DNA of 8,719 bases, taken from NCBI GenBank assembly GCA_030625465.1, contig DAOUQS010000071.1, positions 1-8,719 of the forward strand, in the 5' to 3' direction. A program made the position numbers and the translations under genes. Below, in pieces: positions 1 through 6,810 of the stretch. Within the stretch, counting starts at the first letter, position 1, and each line of letters begins with the position of its first letter. Source of the DNA: Amylibacter sp. (GTDB lineage Bacteria; Pseudomonadota; Alphaproteobacteria; Rhodobacterales; Rhodobacteraceae). The notes beneath the pieces were generated by a model. That model ran no database searches, was not told the DNA's origin, and was given only the letters and a program-made list of their open reading frames with translations.

Positions 1-287
1 ATAGTGATCAGAACATCGGGCTGCATTGCAACTGCCGCTTTGGCCGTCTGGTTGATCCGCCGCATAATCTTGGGGATAGACGGAATAACCTCGAACAATC
101 CCACGATTGTCAAATCCGACATTGGGAAAAGCGACTTAAGCCCTGCGGATTGCATCATTTCCCCGCCAACACCGGAAAATACAACCTGATCCTGTGTCAG
201 TTGTTTCAGACCCCGCATAAGGCTTCCGCCAAGCTTGTCACCCGATGGCTCACCCGCGATGATAAAAACCTTTAACGGGTCTGCCAT
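1..287 (-). CDS. lpxB: Lipid-A-disaccharide synthase, N-terminal part (cut by left window edge)
   Basis: LpxB is a family GT19 glycosyltransferase at the inner membrane. It joins UDP-2,3-diacylglucosamine to lipid X to give the beta-1,6 lipid A disaccharide and UDP. Only about 95 residues are visible; the frame is still open at base 1. The start ATG lies at 287-285 and the protein opens MADPLKVFIIAGEPSGDKLG. The AGEPSGD-LGG segment is the LpxB N-terminal signature. It is followed by FSGVGGEMMQSAGLKSLFPM and the SDLTIVG-EV-P segment, both typical of the family. The start overlaps the lpxI stop by one base (TGATG), which suggests translational coupling; the Shine-Dalgarno is weak. The substrate pair is made by LpxI just upstream. 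Nothing looks damaged, but the catalytic C-terminal half is outside the window. Identity is secure. Confidence 0.95.
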   Translation of the reverse strand, partial: MADPLKVFIIAGEPSGDKLGGSLMRGLKQLTQDQVVFSGVGGEMMQSAGLKSLFPMSDLTIVGLFEVIPSIPKIMRRINQTAKAAVAMQPDVLIT

Positions 288-1135
288 CAGGACACTTTCT
301 GCGCTTCAAATCCGTGTATGAACAATCCAAAGCGATCCGCCATAGCAATGGTTTCAACCAACCCCAGGATCAGGACGCCCTGATCTTGAACTGCAATGCC
401 GCTAAGGCCGGCTTTTGCGGCATTTTCAATGGTTTCAGGGCCGATTGCTGGCAAATCAATCTGCCAGTCCTGCCCCTGTTTCGGGGCCTTTACCAACACG
501 CCCTGCCCTGATTTTGCATTCGGCCTGCACCCGTCCGAATTCAGCGCAATAAAGCGCAACATCGCATCGGTGCCTTGAATGGTTTCCACCCCAAGACACA
601 GGCCTTGCGCCACAACCGCGCCTTGGCCAACGTCCGCAATACCCATTTGCGTGACAATGGTTTTGGCGCGCTCCATATCGGTAAAATCATCCGCCGATGG
701 CTTGGCCTTTGTCAGCGTGCCGCACGGCGCAAGCAGATCGGTCAAAACCTCATGCGCCCCGATAATCTTGATATCCTCGGCTTCAAATACGGCGCGCACC
801 GCATCCAGTGTTTTGCTGTCACCGCTTTTCAGCGCCGGCAGTAGCTTTGCCGCGATAGAGATTAATTTAAGGTCGAACTTCAATGGGTTCATACGCGGTC
901 TTGCGATGTGCCCTGCAAAAACAACCTCATGGCACCCGGCCTGTTTAAGCGCTTTGAAAATCTTGCCCGGTTTTTCAAAGGTAACATCAACAAGTTCTTC
1001 GGTTGTCACCCAGTCAGGGCGAAATCCGTTAAAACAGACCAAAAGGACTTTGCGACCGTTCTGTTTAGCCGTTTTAGCCAGCATTTCGGGCAAGCGGCCT
1101 TTGCCGGTAATGATTGCAAGGGGGCTGCTTGGCAT
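287..1135 (-). CDS. lpxI: UDP-2,3-diacylglucosamine diphosphatase, LpxI type
   Basis: LpxI cleaves UDP-2,3-diacylglucosamine to lipid X and UMP. It is the enzyme that replaces LpxH in alphaproteobacteria (formerly DUF1009). The 282-residue product opens with LAIITGKGRLPEMLA near residues 6-20, the N-terminal domain signature. Its C-terminal domain holds the block QIDLPAIGPETIENAAKAGL, in which Asp227 probably corresponds to the catalytic Asp225 described for Caulobacter LpxI (matched by motif, not by alignment). I chose the ATG at 1135-1133 over the longer frame reaching 1189. The extra 18 residues are basic and unlike the family, they would overlap the lpxA coding region, and an AAAGGGA ribosome site precedes the internal ATG. 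That start lies 4 bases after the lpxA stop. The 3' end overlaps the lpxB start by one base. Length is normal for the family. Confidence 0.95.
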   Translation of the reverse strand: MPSSPLAIITGKGRLPEMLAKTAKQNGRKVLLVCFNGFRPDWVTTEELVDVTFEKPGKIFKALKQAGCHEVVFAGHIARPRMNPLKFDLKLISIAAKLLPALKSGDSKTLDAVRAVFEAEDIKIIGAHEVLTDLLAPCGTLTKAKPSADDFTDMERAKTIVTQMGIADVGQGAVVAQGLCLGVETIQGTDAMLRFIALNSDGCRPNAKSGQGVLVKAPKQGQDWQIDLPAIGPETIENAAKAGLSGIAVQDQGVLILGLVETIAMADRFGLFIHGFEAQKVS

Positions 1136-1139
1136 TGGA

Positions 1140-1949
1140 TTACCGTCCCTTTGGCGTACAAATACCACGCGAGGTTTCCGCCTGTGCAAAGGTTACCATT
1201 TGCGCAACAAGCCCGCTATCAGGGTAGTCGGTCAAAGCTTTCGCCAAGCGTTGCTGCAACGTATCTGTATCTTGGTGGAAGACATCCTTGAATGCCGCGC
1301 GCAGGTTATTGATATCCGCCTTGTCAAAACCCCGACGTTTCAGCCCCACCAGATTAAGTCCGGCAAGATCGGCACGGTTGCCGTGGGCCATACCGTACGG
1401 AATAACATCTTCGGCGACGGCCGCAAAACCTGCAAGCATCGCACCAGTGCCAATACGGCAAAACTGGTGAATGGCCGAAAGGCCGCCCATGATCACATTG
1501 TCTTCGACAACCACATGGCCGGCCATGCTGGCATTATTGGCCATGATAAGATTATTACCCAGAATGCAATCATGGCCGATATGGATGTTGGCCATTAACA
1601 GGTTATTATTGCCGACTTTTGTAATGCCGCCACCGCCCTTTGTTCCGGGGTTCAATGTGGCCCCTTCCCGAATGCAGTTTTTAAAGCCGATTTCCAGCTT
1701 GGTACGTTCACCTGCATATTTCAGATCCTGAGGAGCATGCCCGACGGATGCAAACGGATAAATGCTTGTGTCATTACCGATTGTAGTCCAGCCGTTCACA
1801 ACAACATGGGTTTTAAGGATACAGCGATCACCTAAAGTCACATCCGGGCCGATATGTGAAAAAGCGCCTATTTCGCAATTTTCACCAATGACCGCTCCGT
1901 CTTCGACGATAGCCGCCGGATGAATTTTGGCAGAGGGGTGAATGGTCAT
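1140..1949 (-). CDS. lpxA: Acyl-ACP--UDP-N-acetylglucosamine O-acyltransferase
   Basis: LpxA is the cytosolic homotrimer that moves a 3-hydroxyacyl group from ACP to the 3-OH of UDP-GlcNAc, the first step of lipid A synthesis. The 269-residue product (E. coli 262) has a left-handed beta-helix of hexapeptide repeats over residues 3-190, such as IHPSAK, IHPAAI and IGENCE. A helical C-terminal domain follows the GLKRRGF motif. The catalytic histidine is His126 in HIGHDC (E. coli His125). His123, His145 and His161 (in HQFC) and Lys77 in QDLKY also match E. coli positions. Gly174 aligns with the E. coli ruler residue Gly173. I chose the ATG at 1949-1947, giving MTIHPSAKIHP; the longer frame to 1973 would add eight basic residues inside fabZ. 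Only one base separates this ATG from the fabZ stop. Confidence 0.97.
   Translation of the reverse strand: MTIHPSAKIHPAAIVEDGAVIGENCEIGAFSHIGPDVTLGDRCILKTHVVVNGWTTIGNDTSIYPFASVGHAPQDLKYAGERTKLEIGFKNCIREGATLNPGTKGGGGITKVGNNNLLMANIHIGHDCILGNNLIMANNASMAGHVVVEDNVIMGGLSAIHQFCRIGTGAMLAGFAAVAEDVIPYGMAHGNRADLAGLNLVGLKRRGFDKADINNLRAAFKDVFHQDTDTLQQRLAKALTDYPDSGLVAQMVTFAQAETSRGICTPKGR
1146..1152 (-). promoter_or_regulatory. Ribosome binding site of lpxI, inside the lpxA tail
   Basis: On the minus strand the bases AAAGGGA end 10 bases before the ATG at 1135. They lie within the last codons of lpxA (Pro-Lys-Gly-Arg-stop). This placement supports the internal lpxI start and suggests that ribosomes finishing lpxA reinitiate on lpxI. 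Confidence 0.55.
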
Positions 1950-1950
1950 A

Positions 1951-2412
1951 TTAGGCCTCTTCCGGCGGCACAATCATCGCCGCGAAGTCAGCTTCGGCAA
2001 CGATTTTGCCATCTACAATCCCATCACCGTGGAATTTCCAGATTTTACCGCGACCACGGACGACTTTTACATGCAATTCCAGCACGTCACCCGGCCCCAC
2101 CACATGGCGGAATTTGCAATTGTCGATAGTCAGGAAATAGACCAGCGCACCACTGTCCACCAGCCCAAGCGATTTGCCAACCATAATGGCGGCGGTTTGC
2201 GCCATGGCTTCAACAATCGTGACCCCCGGCATAACCGGTTGGGATGGAAAATGGCCTTGGAAATGCGGCTCGTTGCAGGTTACATTTTTAATGCCAACGG
2301 CGCTGGTCGAGGTACATTCGCGCACTTTATCAACAAAAAGGAATGGGTAACGATGCGGTATCAGTTGTTTGATTTCCAGAATATCAATTTCGGTGGAAGT
2401 TGTATCGCTCAT
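1951..2412 (-). CDS. fabZ: 3-hydroxyacyl-[acyl-carrier-protein] dehydratase FabZ
   Basis: FabZ dehydrates 3-hydroxyacyl-ACP to trans-2-enoyl-ACP in the cytosolic type II fatty acid cycle. It competes with LpxA for the same 3-hydroxyacyl-ACP pool, so its place just upstream of lpxA makes functional sense. The 153-residue hot-dog-fold protein shows [13 protein letters not shown] at residues 18-30. The catalytic His54 lies in [11 protein letters not shown] and the catalytic Glu68 in [10 protein letters not shown]. Length is normal for the family. The ATG at 2412-2410 is preceded by an A-rich AAAAAAGG site about 9 bases upstream. A 67-base gap separates it from the skp stop, the only gap between skp and the left edge larger than a few bases. 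The stop is followed after one base by lpxA. Confidence 0.97.
   Translation of the reverse strand: MSDTTSTEIDILEIKQLIPHRYPFLFVDKVRECTSTSAVGIKNVTCNEPHFQGHFPSQPVMPGVTIVEAMAQTAAIMVGKSLGLVDSGALVYFLTIDNCKFRHVVGPGDVLELHVKVVRGRGKIWKFHGDGIVDGKIVAEADFAAMIVPPEEA
1956..1963 (-). promoter_or_regulatory. Ribosome binding site of lpxA, inside the fabZ tail
   Basis: The minus-strand bases GGAAGAGG end 6 bases before the ATG at 1949 and are part of the final fabZ codons (Glu-Glu-Ala-stop). This is a good match and spacing, and it decides the lpxA start in favour of the internal ATG. Confidence 0.65.
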
Positions 2413-2460
2413 GCGTTTTGGCCTTTTTTAAATTGTTACTTCTGATTAGCAACCTATGGG

Positions 2461-2474
2461 CTATTGATCAATAG
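2461..2474. repeat. Perfect 14-base palindrome in the skp-fabZ gap
   Basis: The bases CTATTGATCAATAG read the same on both strands. They begin 5 bases downstream of the skp TAG stop, within a 67-base intergenic gap. Short outer arms CCTA (2453-2456) and TAGG (2481-2484) also pair across it, with mismatched spacers of 4 and 6 bases. The stem is AT-rich and no T-run follows on the minus strand, so it is a poor rho-independent terminator. It could be a protein-binding site, a weak RNA stem protecting upstream mRNA, or chance. Confidence 0.6.
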
Positions 2475-2479
2475 ATTGG

Positions 2480-3046
2480 CTAGGGTTGTTCCAAAGGAAC
2501 TGCCGATCCCAAAACCTGATTTATACGCTGGATTGCACCATCGGTGATATCACCAGAATTGGCTGAGATGAAGATTGCCTGATCGTTTAAAATAAACTGG
2601 ATACCGCGTTCGCGCATCAGTTCGATAATAATCGGTCTTGCCTGTGCAAAGAATGCACGTTGCGCCTGAATGCGCGATGCATTCAGCTCGTTCAGCTTTT
2701 GTGATTGGTTCCGGCGGATTGTTTCAACTTTTTTGTTGAAAATCGAGGCGAGTTTGCGGAATTCCACATTTTCAAGCTCTTTGCGCTTTTGTGTCAGGTC
2801 GGATTCTTCTTGTGCCAGTTCCTTTTCAATGCGTCGGTTTTCTTCGGCCAGTATTGTTGCGTCATTCTGGAATTTTTGATTAAAGCTTTGCCCGAATAGG
2901 CTATCCGAAAACAATCGGTCCTGGTCAATCGTTGCAACAGGCAAAAACTGATCGGATGTAAGATAACTTTGCGCAAGCAGCCCCGTAGTAGAAAACAAAG
3001 TTAGGCTAAGTGCGATAAGTCCCAGACTGTTTTTGATCCTGCCCAT
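2480..3046 (-). CDS. skp: Periplasmic outer-membrane-protein chaperone, Skp/OmpH family
   Basis: This is a Skp/OmpH-like chaperone, expected to form a periplasmic trimer that holds unfolded outer-membrane proteins on their way to BamA. The 188-residue precursor (E. coli Skp 161) has a signal peptide: a basic start MGRIK, a hydrophobic core at about residues 8-24 and likely cleavage after Ala25 in LLAQS. A short beta segment follows (VATIDQDRLF, residues 37-46). A long charged coiled-coil hairpin spans about residues 58-137 and is rich in Glu, Lys, Arg and Gln. A C-terminal strand/helix region contains IQFILNDQAIFISA. The start is 6 bases after the bamA stop with only a weak ribosome site, so it probably depends on coupling to bamA. 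Family sequence identity is usually low, so the call rests on architecture and context. Confidence 0.88.
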   Translation of the reverse strand: MGRIKNSLGLIALSLTLFSTTGLLAQSYLTSDQFLPVATIDQDRLFSDSLFGQSFNQKFQNDATILAEENRRIEKELAQEESDLTQKRKELENVEFRKLASIFNKKVETIRRNQSQKLNELNASRIQAQRAFFAQARPIIIELMRERGIQFILNDQAIFISANSGDITDGAIQRINQVLGSAVPLEQP

Positions 3047-3052
3047 TTGCCA

Positions 3053-5392
3053 CTAGAAGCGCGTGGCGACTGAAAAGCGGAAGGTTTCAGTGTCATCATA
3101 GTCTTCTTTTTTGAATGGTGACGCAAAATCAAACCGCAATGGGCCAATTGGCGTTTCCCAATACAATGTTAACCCAACAGATGCCCTGACAGATCCTGTA
3201 TCATCAAAACCACCATTGAAATCCAGACCCCAAAGCGAGCCTATGTCCAGGAATATACCGGCATGAATGCCGTATTCTTCCGGCAGGCCGATCGGGAAGC
3301 TGGCCTCGGTGCGGATTGCATAATACTGATTGCCGCCTAAAGACTGGTCAACAGTCGTATCGCGTGGTCCAACACCTTGTTGTTCAAAGCCGCGCAAGCT
3401 GGCGCCGCCCAGCATAAAGCGTTCGGTGATAAGTGTGGCCGGATCGGATGATATGATAATCCCGCCTTCAACTTCGGCGGTTAAAATAACCTCTTCATTG
3501 AAAAGCGCCTTGAAGTATTTAGCATTCATCGTCGTGCGGGAATAAGTTCTGTCCCCTGTAAATCCGGCAAACTGTTGTGTAACTGAAAAGTTATAGCCTG
3601 ATGTCGGTTCAATAATCGAGTTCCGTTTATCAATACTGTAACTGGCACCAAGTATACCGGTGGATGTCTTGCCAAAATCATTCTGCATAACAATAGATGC
3701 TTCACCCGGGTCATCGTTGCCTGTCCCGGTATCTGAATTTTCTTTAATATTGTCGCTTGAGAAGTTCGCGAAAAGTCTTAACCGTCCATGTTTACTGATT
3801 GGAAATGAAATACTGGGAGAGAAGTTCGCGGTTGCCGTATCATATGGCGTATCGCTAAGCTCAACTGTTCCGAAACCCATATTCAAACCGAACCTCAAAT
3901 CACGGCCCAGAAATGCGGGTTCTACGAAATTGAACCTTGCAAGACTGTCTTCTGATGACGCATTGATCGATGCGCCAACAGACTGGCCACGGCCCAGAAA
4001 GTTTCTTTCCTGTATATTTATGGCAACGCCAAGACCACTGTCTGTACTGGCTGTAATACCAAAACCAAGTGTACCAGTTGATTGTTCTTCCAGATTGACA
4101 TCCAGAATGACTTGTTCCGGGCTGGACCCTTCACGCGTTTGCACATCAACGCTTTTGAAAAAACCGGTTTTGCGAACTCGGTTTGTCGCTTGCCTAACTT
4201 CACGTTGATTGAACGGATCACCTTCAACCGTGTCGAATTTCCCTCGGATAACCCGATCTAGCGTGGTCGAGTTGCCTTCAATATCAATACGCTCAACAAA
4301 CCGTCGTTGGCCTCGCACAATGCTGATTTCAATATCCAGCGTGCGGTCTGCATTATTTCGGGTGATGCGCGGTGTCGCGTGAACAAAGTTCTTGCCTGCC
4401 AGTGCCGCCTGATGGTCAATACGTTCCAGCACAGAGTCTATTTGCGTTGCGATATAGGTAGAGCCGGACTTTATTGAATTCAGCTTTTGGTATTCTTCGG
4501 CATCAATATCACTTTCAAGACTGATAATTGTAACCTCGCCAAACTCAAACGGTTGGCCTTCTTGAATTGTGTAGGTGACTTGGAATGAATTGCGCTGTTT
4601 TGCGAATTCAGCAGTGGTGGATTGCACTTGAAAATCAATATAGCCGCGTTTTAAGTAAAATTGGCGCAACTGTTGCTTATCAACCGCTAAACGATCTTCA
4701 ATATAGGTGTCACCCTTAACAACACTTTTCAGCAAACCAGCCTGTTTTGTTGCTAAAACACGCTTTAACCGTCTGTCGGAAAATATTCGGTTGCCAATAA
4801 TTGTTATACGGCCGATTTCTGTTATCTTGCCTTCTTTAACTTCAAAGACCAGATCAACACGGTTATCACTGCGGCGGATGATTTTCGGCGATACTGTGGC
4901 CGCTAAACGACCGGTAACAGAATATGCCTCGGCTATGGTTTTGGCATCAGCCTCGGCAAGTATTGGTGAAAATGCACGGCGCGATTTGGATTGTAACAAT
5001 TCAAGCAACACATCATCTTTGATTTTTTTATTGCCTTCAACCCGTATAAGATTGATCGTCGGGTGTTCAACAACCTCGATAACCAGCCGTCCGCCTTCGG
5101 GACGGACATCGACGGATTCAAACAGGCCGGACTTGTTCAGGTTTTGCGTCGCGGCGTTAACCTGCCCCGGTGTCACACGATCCCCTGAAGCAATCCCTGC
5201 AATGGACCGAATGGTATCGGATGCGATACGCGCGTTACCGGCCACATCGATGCGGCTGTAAACCGCAGTTGCTTGCGCATGTGCCATGTTGAATTCAGAT
5301 GTAAGAGTAAGTGATGCGAAACCAACCGCGATCACGAACGTCAAAGATTTGAAGGTGGATTTTGTCGCTTCATTAACAGTCTTAAATGCCAT
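3053..5392 (-). CDS. bamA: Outer membrane protein assembly factor BamA (Omp85)
   Basis: BamA is the central subunit of the BAM complex, folding and inserting beta-barrel proteins into the outer membrane. The 779-residue precursor (E. coli 810) has an unusually long signal peptide with a lysine-rich n-region, a hydrophobic core at about 18-31 and probable cleavage at AHA-QA near residue 39. Five POTRA repeats follow at roughly 44-110, 111-188, 189-280, 281-361 and 364-436; GLFESVDV and GFFKSVDV mark the ends of the first and last. The 16-strand barrel runs from about 440 to the end. The loop-6 motif LRGF is at 666-669 (VRGF in E. coli). The last residue is Phe, within the FRFSVATRF beta-signal. 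The ATG is preceded by AAGAG about 8 bases upstream; there is no other upstream start before the gap. The gene is intact. Confidence 0.97.
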   Translation of the reverse strand: MAFKTVNEATKSTFKSLTFVIAVGFASLTLTSEFNMAHAQATAVYSRIDVAGNARIASDTIRSIAGIASGDRVTPGQVNAATQNLNKSGLFESVDVRPEGGRLVIEVVEHPTINLIRVEGNKKIKDDVLLELLQSKSRRAFSPILAEADAKTIAEAYSVTGRLAATVSPKIIRRSDNRVDLVFEVKEGKITEIGRITIIGNRIFSDRRLKRVLATKQAGLLKSVVKGDTYIEDRLAVDKQQLRQFYLKRGYIDFQVQSTTAEFAKQRNSFQVTYTIQEGQPFEFGEVTIISLESDIDAEEYQKLNSIKSGSTYIATQIDSVLERIDHQAALAGKNFVHATPRITRNNADRTLDIEISIVRGQRRFVERIDIEGNSTTLDRVIRGKFDTVEGDPFNQREVRQATNRVRKTGFFKSVDVQTREGSSPEQVILDVNLEEQSTGTLGFGITASTDSGLGVAINIQERNFLGRGQSVGASINASSEDSLARFNFVEPAFLGRDLRFGLNMGFGTVELSDTPYDTATANFSPSISFPISKHGRLRLFANFSSDNIKENSDTGTGNDDPGEASIVMQNDFGKTSTGILGASYSIDKRNSIIEPTSGYNFSVTQQFAGFTGDRTYSRTTMNAKYFKALFNEEVILTAEVEGGIIISSDPATLITERFMLGGASLRGFEQQGVGPRDTTVDQSLGGNQYYAIRTEASFPIGLPEEYGIHAGIFLDIGSLWGLDFNGGFDDTGSVRASVGLTLYWETPIGPLRFDFASPFKKEDYDDTETFRFSVATRF

Positions 5393-5406
5393 CAGATTAA
5401 CTCTTG

Positions 5407-5443
5407 CCCGTATTTACCCTTGATGCTTGCGGTATAACACGGG
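5407..5443 (-). promoter_or_regulatory. Possible mRNA hairpin in the rseP-bamA gap
   Basis: In the 83-base gap before bamA, minus-strand arms CCCGTGTT and AATACGGG (plus-strand 5436-5443 and 5407-5414) can pair as 8 base pairs including one G-T wobble. The loop is about 21 bases. The stem lies just upstream of the bamA AAGAG ribosome site. No T-run follows, so it is not a normal intrinsic terminator. The large loop makes its stability doubtful. I saw no convincing promoter boxes in the gap. Confidence 0.25.
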
Positions 5444-5475
5444 AATGTCTGCGGCACCACCTATTTTGACATCGC

Positions 5476-6810
5476 TCAGAACATTCTTGTGAAGTCATTG
5501 AATGTCGAAAACAACATTAATGATAACAATAACATCAACCCCGTGGTCATGGCTATTTGCACAATTTTCGGACTTGGGGGACGCCGGAACAATGCCTCAA
5601 AACCGTACATCAACAAATGCCCGCCATCCAAAACCGGAATCGGCAGCAGGTTCAGGAAACCGATTGCTGTCGATATAAAGGCGATCAGTTCGATAAAGGG
5701 TAGCAGACCCACTGATGCTGTCTCACCTGACATCTGCGCGATACCCAAAGGCCCTTGCAGGTTTTCCGCACCAACCTTGCCAGACACAATAAGATAGATG
5801 CTGGTTACAGAGTTCGAGATGACATTATATGTACTGCGTGCGCCATAGTATGCCGACTTCAGGAACGGAACGTCATCACGTCCGGATTCGAACGCAAATG
5901 CGCTGGCGACACCGATCATCATGCGCTTGTCAAATTCGTTTTTACTGATTTGAACATCCCTGAATTCAGGTGATATTGCCATCGTCAGTTCTTCGCCGTT
6001 ACGCCAGACCCTTAAATCGACCGAGGCCTTGTCTATGGCTTTAATTGTCTCGATGAGTTGTGAAAACGAATGCAGCGCGATCCCGTCCACAGACAAGAAC
6101 ACATCGCCCTTTTTCAGCCCTGCCTTACTTGCAGGCGATACAGGCATGACCCAACCGACCAATGCAGGGGTTGGAAACGGGCCGATAACATCCTGTTTTC
6201 GCCCATCACGCTCGACCGAATAGGTAATCTTTGACATAGAGTCTAATTCGGACGAAACTTGGATAATATCCGAGAATTTTTCAACCTTCGTACCGTTCAG
6301 GGCCAGAATTCGATCACCTTCAAGTAATTGCGATTGCGCCTGTGGCAATGGCACAAGCTTTGCAATCACAGGCTCGTTCGACACAGTCCCGCTGGCGTAT
6401 ATGATGCCGGCAAAGATAATCGTGGATAATATGAAATTGGCGAAAGGGCCTGCGGCAACAGTCAAAGCGCGTTTATAAAGCTTCGCGCCACCAAGCGTTT
6501 TGTGCCTTATTGCCTCATCGACAGGTTCTGCATCCGGACGGCTGGCGGCATCCGCATCACCCAGAAAACGTACATATCCGCCCAGAGGGATTGCCGAGAC
6601 CTGCCATTTGGTGCCGTGTTTATCGAAACGTGAAAATAAGACCGGGCCAAAACCCAATGAGAAGACCTCTGCGTGTATCCCGCACCAGCGCCCGACGATA
6701 TAATGGCCGTATTCATGCACCGCAACAACGATGCTAAGCACGATGATAAAGGGAACCACTGTTGACAGGAAGCCACCGATTAGGGGGATATAATTCAGGA
6801 AATCAAACAT
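5476..6810 (-). CDS. rseP: Intramembrane site-2 zinc metalloprotease, RseP family
   Basis: RseP is an inner-membrane site-2 protease. In E. coli it cleaves anti-sigma factor RseA; in Caulobacter the relative MmpA cuts the polarity protein PodJ, so the substrate here cannot be read from sequence. The 444-residue protein (E. coli 450) has HEYGH at residues 32-36 in the first membrane segment (zinc and catalytic residues). The second zinc motif is LDGGH at 394-398, inside NLLPIPVLDGGH. FSLGFGP at 50-56 is also typical. A second membrane segment spans about 118-140. Two tandem PDZ domains follow, with cores at LEGDRILALNG (163-173) and AGLKKGDVFLSVDG (230-243). Two further hydrophobic segments lie near the C terminus. 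Its ATG overlaps the dxr stop by one base (TAATG), with little Shine-Dalgarno. An 83-base gap follows before bamA. Confidence 0.96.
   Translation of the reverse strand: MFDFLNYIPLIGGFLSTVVPFIIVLSIVVAVHEYGHYIVGRWCGIHAEVFSLGFGPVLFSRFDKHGTKWQVSAIPLGGYVRFLGDADAASRPDAEPVDEAIRHKTLGGAKLYKRALTVAAGPFANFILSTIIFAGIIYASGTVSNEPVIAKLVPLPQAQSQLLEGDRILALNGTKVEKFSDIIQVSSELDSMSKITYSVERDGRKQDVIGPFPTPALVGWVMPVSPASKAGLKKGDVFLSVDGIALHSFSQLIETIKAIDKASVDLRVWRNGEELTMAISPEFRDVQISKNEFDKRMMIGVASAFAFESGRDDVPFLKSAYYGARSTYNVISNSVTSIYLIVSGKVGAENLQGPLGIAQMSGETASVGLLPFIELIAFISTAIGFLNLLPIPVLDGGHLLMYGFEALFRRPPSPKIVQIAMTTGLMLLLSLMLFSTFNDFTRMF

Noticed and set aside
1136..1189. Longer lpxI start at 1189
   Set aside because: It would add 18 basic residues unlike the family inside the lpxA coding region. 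The ATG at 1135 has a ribosome site and sits just after the lpxA stop.
579..1598. Long plus-strand open frame of 339 codons across lpxI and lpxA
   Set aside because: It lies antisense to two clearly real genes, spans their junction, shows no recognisable motif and has the Arg/Pro/Ser-rich composition of an antisense shadow.
2464..2471. TTGATCAA core resembling an FNR/FixK box
   Set aside because: The FNR/FixK consensus is TTGAT-N4-ATCAA. Here the half-sites overlap with no spacer, so the site does not fit that family.
3759..3830. Twelve-base direct repeat GAGAAGTTCGCG at 3759-3770 and 3819-3830
   Set aside because: Both copies encode Ala-Asn-Phe-Ser in neighbouring barrel strands of bamA, 20 codons apart. 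This is explained by similar strand sequences, not by a mobile or regulatory repeat.
4707..5261. Plus-strand open frame of 184 codons opposite the bamA POTRA region
   Set aside because: It is antisense to intact POTRA repeats, with no ribosome site or motif of its own.
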